A stretch of 5,657 bases of DNA from Acidobacteriaceae bacterium (GTDB lineage: Bacteria; Acidobacteriota; Terriglobia; Terriglobales; Acidobacteriaceae), in contig PLSH01000148.1 of NCBI GenBank assembly GCA_003165095.1, positions 1-5,657 of the forward strand, given 5' to 3'. The notes under the pieces are model-generated. The model ran no database searches and was not told the origin of the DNA. It saw nothing but the letters and a program-made list of their open reading frames with translations. Each line of letters opens with the position of its first letter. Position 1 is the first letter of the stretch. Positions 1-5,657 of the stretch are shown piece by piece. Made by a program: the position numbers and the translations under genes.

Positions 1-67
1 AGCTTGAACCTACGGCTTGCCCGAAAGCAGCCACGCTCGCGAACATCAGCAGGACAATAAGGCGCAT
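1..67 (-). CDS. Exported protein of unknown function, N-terminal fragment
   Basis: Only the first 22 codons are in the window; the gene continues past the left edge. The N-terminus reads MRLIVLLMFASVAAFGQ, which is one positive residue, a hydrophobic core and small residues before a Gln. That is a plausible Sec signal peptide, so the product is probably exported. The ATG overlaps the TGA stop of the upstream gene by one base (TGATG), and a very strong purine-rich ribosome site (GGGGGAGG) lies 6 bases before it, inside the end of the upstream gene. Translation is therefore probably coupled to the 67-667 gene and both are probably on one transcript. A GTG immediately before the ATG is in frame and could also serve as the start. 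Function cannot be judged from 22 residues. Confidence 0.6.
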   Translation of the reverse strand, partial: MRLIVLLMFASVAAFGQAVGSS

Positions 68-666
68 CACTTGCCTCCCCCGGTCATGTCCGGCAACGGG
101 AAGACGGTCATGTTTTTCTTCTCCGCTTGCACGTAGGCCTTCAACCGCGCCATCCCATCGCCGCTCAACTGAGCTTGGAGGCTTGCCAGCGTTGCCTGCG
201 TGAGGTCGTCCCGCTGATTGCTGAAGGATGTGCCGTCGAAGGAGGCGTGGGATTGTTGCGCGGTATTCCACGCGGCCGCGAAGGCTCGCTGGATGGCCAT
301 GAGGTTTACCCGAAAGCCGGCCAGGATTTGGAAGACCTGCGCCAGATCCGCGGAAGAGAGCTTGGCGGGCGCGAGGTTGGCACGCTGGCGGGCCATTTCA
401 TGCGGCGTGGCGTTCGCGGCTTCCGACATCACCTCAAAAAACATGCGGTAGGCCAAAGTGTCTGGGATCAGTTGCGGCGTTACGGAGCCGTCAATGCCGC
501 CGGGGAGCATCTTCTTGCCACCCGCGGATGTGACGACAGTGTGGTGATGGTGAACAGGATGATTAGTGGCCGGCGGGCGCTGAGCAACTGCCCCCCCCCG
601 CGGGCACTAGCGCGCAGAGCAGGGCCAGACCGGCTGCTGTTTTATCTCCGGATCTTGAGGGTCGCA

Positions 667-667
<1 letters not shown>
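67..667 (-). CDS. Small exported protein of unknown function, frameshifted at a C9/G9 tract
   Basis: I do not recognise a named family. The in-frame C-terminal part (ATG at 510) gives 147 residues. However, that frame is open back to about 607, and the residues before the Met (AVAQRPPATNHPVHHHH...) look like the start of a mature exported protein. The frame beginning at ATG 667 encodes MRPSRSGDKTAAGLALLCAL followed by VPAGG, a good signal peptide core, but it stops soon after the G run. Removing one G from the nine-base run at 591-599 joins the two frames into 199 residues with a clean AVA-Q cleavage site. The mature part has a four-histidine stretch and then a mostly helical, Ala/Gln-rich region containing IPDTLAYRMFF. 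A sigma-70-type promoter stands directly upstream (691-720). The ATG at 667 overlaps the upstream ABC-F stop by one base. The frameshift may be a real mutation, a phase-variable tract or a sequencing error. Confidence 0.65.
74..81 (-). promoter_or_regulatory. Strong Shine-Dalgarno for the gene starting at 67
   Basis: On the minus strand the bases read GGGGGAGG, followed by six bases and the ATG at 67. This is the best ribosome-binding site in the window. It lies in the last codons of the upstream exported-protein gene (its C-terminus is GGGK), so it decides the start of the downstream gene and allows independent initiation even when the upstream frame is broken. Confidence 0.7.
591..599. repeat. 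Homopolymer run of nine C (nine G on the coding strand)
   Basis: Nine consecutive C on the plus strand are read as G on the coding strand of the 67-667 gene. The run lies exactly where the signal-peptide frame and the mature-protein frame disagree by one base. A run of eight would restore one continuous frame. Such tracts are prone both to replication slippage and to length errors in sequencing. Confidence 0.85.
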
Positions 668-1521
<854 letters not shown>

Positions 1522-1585
1522 TGGTTCTATTTTCGCAGAGAGGACGAAGAGGGCGGGCTGGCCGGGGTTGGTGCTGTCCCAGGTC

Positions 1586-3097
1586 TCAGTTTGTAGTGGA
1601 TTGCAGGCCCGGAGCATCGGGGATTTTGCACACTGCATATTGGCGCTGCTGGTAGGGGCAGTCCATGCCTGCCGGGGCCGGCCCGTGGATGACGGCCCAG
1701 GTGACTGGGTACTGGTGAGCCAGGCGCGTGAAATCCCGCGCGTCGAAGCGTTTCAGACCCTCGGTTGCGCTGCTCATCTGGCTCCATTCCGTTGCCAGGC
1801 GGGGAAAAATCGCCACCACCCCGCCGTCTTTGTAGTAGTCGGCCAGCGAGGAGCGTTCGCTGATGGCGCGGAAGCCGTGCACGTCGACGCCTTCGTCCTT
1901 GAAGTAGCGGGAGTCCACCGCAAAAACTGCGTCTTTCGGTGTGTTTGCGCGCACCCATAGCAGCGTATCGATCCATGCATTGGAACTGGTGCTGCGGCCT
2001 GGAATCTCGATCTGAGGGCTGAAGGGATAAGTGGCACGCGCCACCAGAAACATGCTGGCAGCGAGCGGCACCGCGACGGCTGGGATGAACCACCAACGAT
2101 CCTTGGCGAGGTATTCGCCGATGATGCCGCCGAGAAAGAGCATGAAGACCAGCGTGATGAGGTGAAAACAGCGCAGCGGCTGAAGCCGGGCAAACATATC
2201 CAGGCGGTGTGTGCTGGAGATGATGGCGCCGGCGAGGATCGCGACCAGGCCAAAGGGAATGAGGGCAAAGCTGAGGCGCGAGAAAGCCGGTGTGGTACCG
2301 CGCAGCCTGCCTTTGCAGAACCAGGCCAGGAAGACGAGCGGCGCCAGCATGCCAAGCCAGTCGTACCAGCTCCAGTTGGAGAGAAAGTAGAAGTCGCGCG
2401 CGTAGAGGGCTTCGCGATACGCTCCCTGCGCCGGTGCGAACTGGAAGCCGATGGGGATGGGGGCAAAAAAAGCGCTTGACGCCGGGATGGGCTGAGCAGC
2501 CAGAGCATATCGCTCCACGAGGAAGAGAACGGCCCCGAGAAAGACGAGATAGGCGGCCATCTGCGGATGGATGGCGGCGGTGAGCAGGGTGAGCGGCGCC
2601 GCAAGCCAGTAACGGCGCGTAAGAAATGCGGTGAGCGCAAACAGCGTGAGCGGCGTGGAGAAGGAGCGCGCAGTGAGATAGGGATCCATCAGCAGCAGGC
2701 CGGTGTTGGTGGCCGGCATGGTAAGGATGGCGGCGATGAGGACCACGGAGGACCACCAGGCCCTGGGCGAGCGAAAACAGACGGCGGCAAGCATCCAGCA
2801 GGAGACCAGCAGGACGAAGGTGGAGGCGATGTACCAGAGGAAGACCGTCCAATCCATGGAGAGATGGGTGAGACGCGCGGTGAAGGCCAGGATGGGGGCA
2901 AAGAGAGAGAGGCGCTGGTGGGACTGAAAAAACTCGGCAGCGTAGGGATAAAGATCGGGGTTGAGCAGTTTTTTGGCCGCGGGGATGTAGATTTCGCCGT
3001 CTTCCACGCCGAGGTGGTAACCGTGAATTGCGACGGCCGCAACGGTAAGCAATCCCAGACGAACTAAGGGCAGGTGTTGGTCCGGGGCTGTCTTCAT
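1586..3097 (-). CDS. Polytopic membrane protein, glycosyltransferase-C-like, with C-terminal extracytoplasmic domain
   Basis: The protein has 503 residues and roughly ten hydrophobic segments from about residue 11 to 360, so it is an inner-membrane protein. Just after the first segment comes an acidic motif, GVEDGEIY (E32, D33, E35), followed by NPDLYP. An acidic first loop is typical of GT-C glycosyltransferases, which move sugars from polyprenyl-phosphate donors outside the membrane. The last ~130 residues are soluble: WVRANTPKD (from about 381), ISERSSLADYYKD (from about 412), a TEW and two Cys (480, 490) that could form a disulfide. This tail resembles the uncharacterised domain I remember as DUF6798, but I could not check that. 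I chose the ATG at 3097 because GGAGAG lies 7 bases before it; an ATG at 3121, preceded by a weaker AGG, would add 8 residues. The gene sits 3' of the UbiA-type gene on the same strand. The exact substrate is unknown. Confidence 0.75.
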   Translation of the reverse strand: MKTAPDQHLPLVRLGLLTVAAVAIHGYHLGVEDGEIYIPAAKKLLNPDLYPYAAEFFQSHQRLSLFAPILAFTARLTHLSMDWTVFLWYIASTFVLLVSCWMLAAVCFRSPRAWWSSVVLIAAILTMPATNTGLLLMDPYLTARSFSTPLTLFALTAFLTRRYWLAAPLTLLTAAIHPQMAAYLVFLGAVLFLVERYALAAQPIPASSAFFAPIPIGFQFAPAQGAYREALYARDFYFLSNWSWYDWLGMLAPLVFLAWFCKGRLRGTTPAFSRLSFALIPFGLVAILAGAIISSTHRLDMFARLQPLRCFHLITLVFMLFLGGIIGEYLAKDRWWFIPAVAVPLAASMFLVARATYPFSPQIEIPGRSTSSNAWIDTLLWVRANTPKDAVFAVDSRYFKDEGVDVHGFRAISERSSLADYYKDGGVVAIFPRLATEWSQMSSATEGLKRFDARDFTRLAHQYPVTWAVIHGPAPAGMDCPYQQRQYAVCKIPDAPGLQSTTN

Positions 3098-3174
3098 GGG
3101 GTTGCTCTCCGAGGCAGACATTCAAACCTGGATGGACGGGGCCGGATCAACGTGGGTCCGTGTCGCTTGCAGCC

Positions 3175-3204
3175 ATCATACGGGTCCGGGCGGCATGGAA
3201 TGAA
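3175..3204 (-). promoter_or_regulatory. Possible weak promoter for the membrane-protein gene
   Basis: On the minus strand TATGAT (3175-3180, a 5/6 match to the -10 consensus) is preceded by 18 bases and TTCATT (3199-3204, about 3/6 to -35). It lies in the 217-bp spacer between the UbiA-type gene and the membrane-protein gene. The -35 match is poor, so read-through from the UbiA gene is an equal possibility. The spacer also holds a CGCCG/CGGCG inverted repeat (3247-3263) without a T run, and no convincing gene. Confidence 0.25.
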
Positions 3205-3314
3205 GCCAGGGAATGCGAGCCCTTGAGAAGCCCCAAAACGGAGGAACGCCGGGGGATGCGGCGGAGGGATTTGAGCGGCAGGCGAGACTGGATTTTGATT
3301 GGAGGCGCCCTGGT

Positions 3315-4337
3315 TCAGGAATTTCTGCCGGCGCCGGGCATGAAGAGCGCAACCTGGGCAGGCTTGGCCGGTCCAACGCCGGACTTGGGGAACAACCGGG
3401 CCAGCCACGGCAGATTGACGAACGACATGACGGTGAGCACGATGGCGCAAACCACCACCAGGGCCATCACGCGGGGCTCGCGATACAGTTTTTCAGGATT
3501 CTGCACCGGGCTGTCCTCTACAAACGCGAGTTGGAAATAGACCGCCATGAGCAGCGCGATGAAGGGAAATGCGAAGACCATTTCCATGCGGTAGCGCATG
3601 ATAAACGCTCCAAAGAAGAGCATGGCCGTAGCCGCGTAGAAGAGGACCGAGGTGAGCAGGGACTGCTCGTTGTAGAACTCGAAGGAGCGGCGGTACTTGA
3701 CCGCGGAGTCGCGGCCGATCTCGCGATATTCGCTGAACCGCTTGAGGGCCATGAAGTATGCGCCCAGCGACCAGTAAGCAATCAGAAGCGAAGCTGGGGG
3801 GATGACGGTAGCGGTGACGATGTACCACCCCACGCAGAGGCGAATGGGATTATTGACGGACTCGGAGAGGACGTCGAGATAAGGGACATCCTTGGTGCGG
3901 AAGGGAGGGATGTTGTAGAAGCAGCCCATGATCCAGAGGCTGAGAACGCTGAAGAAAAGCAATTTTGAGACTGCCAGGGCGAGCAGAAATCCGATGGCGC
4001 CGATGACCAGCCACTGCGCGTAAGCGAGGGGAACGCTGATGCTGCGGCAGGCGGCGGGCCGCAGGTGCTTGGTGGGATGGAGACGGTCGAAGGGGGCATC
4101 CAGCAACTCATTGAGCACGTAATTGCTGCTGGCGACAGCCATCACCGCAGCGAGGCCCAGGAGACCTCGAACAAGCAAGGTCTTATTGAGAGCCGCATCG
4201 GTGATGCTGACGGCAATCACGATGCCGGGAATGACGAAAACCTGCTTCACCCAGTGGTCAAGGCGAAGAAGGTCCACATGGGACCGGAAGCGCGATTTTG
4301 AAACCCCCACCGGAGGGGCAATGGTTATGAGGCTCAT
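3315..4337 (-). CDS. UbiA-superfamily polyprenyl transferase, decaprenyl-phosphate phosphoribosyltransferase-like
   Basis: UbiA-superfamily enzymes are membrane proteins with about nine helices that join a polyprenyl chain to an acceptor using Mg2+ held by two Asp motifs. The first motif here is NELLDAPFD (N76, D80, D84), continuing as RLHPTKHLRP. The D-x-x-x-D-R-x-H-P-x-K-x-x-R-P pattern resembles the branch containing mycobacterial Rv3806c, which transfers phosphoribose from PRPP to decaprenyl phosphate, rather than quinone or haem prenyltransferases. The N-terminal RLDHWVKQ matches that branch's usual R-P-x-Q-W-x-K-N. The second motif, FRTKDVPYLDVL (146-157), supplies K149, D150 and D155. 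It is followed by ESVNNPIRLCVGW, where NNP differs from the small glycine-rich residues I would expect. Length is 340 residues. The start at 4337 follows GAGAG at 6 bases. The next gene on this strand could be the sugar transferase that uses the product. The family is firm; the substrate is inferred. Confidence 0.85.
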   Translation of the reverse strand: MSLITIAPPVGVSKSRFRSHVDLLRLDHWVKQVFVIPGIVIAVSITDAALNKTLLVRGLLGLAAVMAVASSNYVLNELLDAPFDRLHPTKHLRPAACRSISVPLAYAQWLVIGAIGFLLALAVSKLLFFSVLSLWIMGCFYNIPPFRTKDVPYLDVLSESVNNPIRLCVGWYIVTATVIPPASLLIAYWSLGAYFMALKRFSEYREIGRDSAVKYRRSFEFYNEQSLLTSVLFYAATAMLFFGAFIMRYRMEMVFAFPFIALLMAVYFQLAFVEDSPVQNPEKLYREPRVMALVVVCAIVLTVMSFVNLPWLARLFPKSGVGPAKPAQVALFMPGAGRNS

Positions 4338-4604
4338 GCAGTTCTCTCAGCACCTGACGTTTGGAGCCGGCAAATGGTTGCAGCTATGTCTCGCCGGGGG
4401 CTAGCGGCATGACTGGCAGGCATTCTGCGTCCTATGCACACACCAATACTACCGTTTCCCATTTTCAGCGACGCAGGCCTGTACGCATACACTTATTCAT
4501 CTAGTAGGACGTAAAAAAGCACGCCTGGATACCTGAAACCTATTTTTTTGTTCATAATGGCGATAGACGGGTTTCGGGGTAAAACTTCAGTCCAATACGG
4601 GCAT

Positions 4605-4626
4605 TTCGCGGGGCGTGATCCGCGAA
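4605..4626. repeat. Inverted repeat, 7-bp perfect arms
   Basis: TTCGCGG, an 8-base spacer (GGCGTGAT) and CCGCGAA form a perfect seven-pair palindrome about 130 bp upstream of the small plus-strand gene. No T run follows, so it is not an intrinsic terminator. It could be an operator half-site pair or an RNA hairpin. A TTGATT resembling a -35 begins right after it. Confidence 0.45.
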
Positions 4627-4671
4627 TTGATTCCGGACGGAGTAAACTCAGGCCACCACACAATCGTCTAC

Positions 4672-4686
4672 ACAACATATGGTTGT
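4672..4686. repeat. Inverted repeat ACAAC-N5-GTTGT
   Basis: ACAAC and GTTGT flank a 5-base centre (ATATG), making a compact 15-bp dyad about 70 bp upstream of the ATG at 4755. Size and position suit a dimeric regulator's operator, but a 5-bp arm can arise by chance. Confidence 0.3.
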
Positions 4687-4754
4687 TTCTCCCCCGCTCG
4701 CATGGATGCGCCGACCGGAAGAATCTGCCAATATTGGAGTTGCGGACCGAGAAC

Positions 4755-5012
4755 ATGAGAATACTGCTGCGAATTTTCCCCCTGGCACTGATGCTTCTCG
4801 GCGCGACTCTGCTGTTTCAGCGTCCCGCATACGCCTATGCGGACCCCGGAACCGGCCTGCTGGCGATTCAGGCGGTGGGTTCCGCGCTGGTTGCCGGTGG
4901 ATGGTACCTGCGCCGGCGGATTTATGCCCTGTTCCATCGTGGCAGCGCGGTGAAGCGTGAGCCGGAAGCGCTGCCGACCGCCAAGGATAGAGGAAGTTCA
5001 ACTCTCCAGTGA
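4755..5012 (+). CDS. Small membrane or exported protein with YADPGTG motif
   Basis: The product has 85 residues. Residues 1-27 (MRILLRIFPLALMLLGATLL...AYA) form a signal peptide or first membrane helix with a plausible AYA cleavage site. Next come YADPGTG (28-34), a second hydrophobic helix (about 35-52), a positive RRR cluster and a charged tail. By the positive-inside rule the tail is cytoplasmic. I recall short proteins with a (Y)xDPGTG or DPGSG start beside envelope or polysaccharide genes, but their function is not known to me. I chose the ATG at 4755 because the hydrophobic start follows it; the frame is open back to 4548, but that stretch is charged and not protein-like. The ribosome site is weak (GAG just before the ATG). 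The stop overlaps the GTG start of the next gene by 4 bases (GTGA), which suggests a translationally coupled pair. Confidence 0.7.
   Translation: MRILLRIFPLALMLLGATLLFQRPAYAYADPGTGLLAIQAVGSALVAGGWYLRRRIYALFHRGSAVKREPEALPTAKDRGSSTLQ
4990..4996 (+). promoter_or_regulatory. Possible ribosome site for the GTG start at 5009
   Basis: GAGGAAG ends 12 bases before the GTG at 5009. This is longer than the ideal spacing, so initiation probably also depends on coupling to the upstream 85-residue gene, whose TGA overlaps the GTG. Confidence 0.4.
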
Positions 5013-5657
5013 ATTTTCCCGAGCGCGAAGAAGCCGATTCCGAGCCAGTCAAAGCGTGGAATTCAACCAGGCCGCAGAATTCAGGCGCGCCCTGTGAGCT
5101 GGAGCTGACCTTTCGCGATCCGGCAGGACAGCTCCTGTTGACTCCTGATCATGCATTGCGTCGAGTGCGGCCGGCGGCCGCGGATGAGACGCTCAAGTTT
5201 CTCGATTCTCGCTTGCGCGCGAATCTCGAAGCCAGCGGAGACCTGGTTGCGAGCGAGATTGCGGATGCGGGGCTTGCGGATGCGGGGCTTGATCCGCGGA
5301 TTGGTTCGGGAGAACTCTGGCTGAGGCACCCGCGGATCGACCCCATTTCATATCCCTGGGAGTGGACGCCGGCGCAGTGGCGCGCCGCGGCCGAACTCAC
5401 ATTGCGCGTGGCCGGCAAGGCCATTGAGGCGGGGTGGACGCTGAAGGATGCGACCCCGCTCAACGTCTTGTTTCGAGGCCCGCGGCCGGTTTTTGTCGAT
5501 GTCCTGTCGTTCGAGCGGAGGGATCCGCACTCGACTGTCTGGCTGGCTTACGGGCAGTTTGTACGCACGTTTTTGCTTCCGTTGGTGGCCGCGAAGTACC
5601 TCAGCTGGCCATTGCAGGCCACATTGTTCGCGCGCGACGGATACGAGCCGGGAGCGC
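5009..5657 (+). CDS. Kinase-fold-like / SAM-methyltransferase-associated protein (NoeA-like), 5' part
   Basis: An open frame of 216 codons starts at GTG 5009 and runs off the right edge. It contains no ATG, so a start search restricted to ATG would miss it. An in-frame TAG at 4988 leaves the GTG as the natural start, and it overlaps the previous stop (GTGA). The first ~30 residues are polar. After a region around HPRIDPISYPWEWTP (107-121) comes TLKDATPLNVLF (144-155), then PVFVDVLSFE (160-169). D147, N152 and D164 are placed like the catalytic-loop Asp/Asn and the metal-binding Asp of small-molecule kinase folds. I recall this block at the start of proteins annotated as SAM-dependent methyltransferases or nodulation protein NoeA-like, where the methyltransferase domain follows. 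That domain would lie beyond the window, so I cannot confirm it. Residues 85-94 are a duplicated ADAGL. An envelope or glycan role is inferred from the neighbours only. Confidence 0.6.
   Translation, partial: MNFPEREEADSEPVKAWNSTRPQNSGAPCELELTFRDPAGQLLLTPDHALRRVRPAAADETLKFLDSRLRANLEASGDLVASEIADAGLADAGLDPRIGSGELWLRHPRIDPISYPWEWTPAQWRAAAELTLRVAGKAIEAGWTLKDATPLNVLFRGPRPVFVDVLSFERRDPHSTVWLAYGQFVRTFLLPLVAAKYLSWPLQATLFARDGYEPGA
5261..5290 (+). repeat. Perfect 15-bp tandem duplication inside a coding region
   Basis: GCGGATGCGGGGCTT occurs twice head to tail (5261-5275 and 5276-5290). It is in frame and encodes ADAGL-ADAGL (residues 85-94) in the protein starting at 5009. Two identical copies at the DNA level point to a recent slippage duplication. 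Confidence 0.9.

Larger units (their letters stand above)
4338..4754. other. Divergent intergenic region, no gene seen
   Basis: About 417 bp separate the leftward UbiA-type gene from the rightward small membrane-protein gene, so promoters for both directions should be here. I find no convincing -35/-10 pair. CATAAT (4553-4558) is a fair plus-strand -10 without a good -35. TAGTAT on the minus strand (4446-4451) is a possible -10 for the UbiA-type gene, again without a good -35. TTGATT (4627-4632) is a possible plus-strand -35 without a well-spaced -10. Seven T lie at 4543-4549 without a good hairpin. Two inverted repeats (4605-4626 and 4672-4686) are listed separately. Short open frames here have no protein-like features. 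Confidence 0.6.

Noticed and set aside
1522..1638. Upstream extension of the ABC-F start to 1638
   Set aside because: The added residues overlap the end of the membrane-protein gene and do not fit the family, whose N-terminus matches MLSLQNAGKRFG at 1521.
1527..3125. Minus-strand frame of 532 residues overlapping the membrane-protein gene
   Set aside because: It is longer than the chosen gene but rich in Arg, Pro, His and Ser with no membrane segments or motifs. The 1586-3097 frame gives coherent helices and a conserved-looking C-terminal domain.
3094..3450. Minus-strand frame of 118 residues across the spacer between the UbiA-type and membrane-protein genes
   Set aside because: It overlaps the end of the UbiA-type gene in another frame and is Pro/Arg-rich without a recognisable domain.
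4543..4549. Run of seven T as an intrinsic terminator
   Set aside because: No adequate GC stem precedes it on the plus strand, and no plus-strand gene ends there.
4548..4754. Longer start for the small plus-strand protein
   Set aside because: The extra 69 residues are charged and lack features, while the ATG at 4755 begins a signal-like hydrophobic segment.

Overview
The window looks like a stretch of a GC-rich Gram-negative chromosome. My best guess is Acidobacteriota (Terriglobia/Acidobacteriaceae-like). The guess rests on the style of the proteins: an ABC-F ATPase opening with a SLQNAGKRFG-type N-terminus, short exported proteins of unknown function, a small YADPGTG membrane protein, and a large membrane protein with a C-terminal WVRANTP...ERSSLADYYKD region. 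This is recognition by eye, not a database result.

Layout. Five genes lie on the minus strand and two on the plus strand, diverging from a gap of about 417 bp (4338-4754). Reading leftwards from the gap, the minus strand holds: a UbiA-superfamily polyprenyl transferase resembling decaprenyl-phosphate phosphoribosyltransferase (3315-4337); a polytopic membrane protein with glycosyltransferase-C-like features (1586-3097); an ABC-F ATPase cut off after its first nucleotide-binding domain (667-1521); a small exported protein whose frame is broken at a run of nine C/G bases (67-667); and the first 22 codons of another exported protein that leaves the window (1-67). Reading rightwards, the plus strand holds an 85-residue membrane or exported protein (4755-5012). 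It overlaps by 4 bases the GTG start of a kinase-like/methyltransferase-type protein that runs off the right edge (5009-5657).

How the genes may work together. The UbiA-type enzyme and the large membrane protein could form a lipid-linked sugar pathway: the first would make a polyprenyl-phosphate sugar and the second would use it outside the membrane. The plus-strand pair would suit an envelope or polysaccharide region, but this is inference. The ABC-F gene is a separate translation-type function and looks damaged.

The most striking signals are two lesions close together. The ABC-F gene loses its whole second half at about position 800, and its reading frame then runs through the promoter of the next gene. 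That next gene carries a one-base frameshift in a nine-base homopolymer inside its signal peptide. I see no defence system, mobile element, CRISPR array, tRNA or rRNA here.
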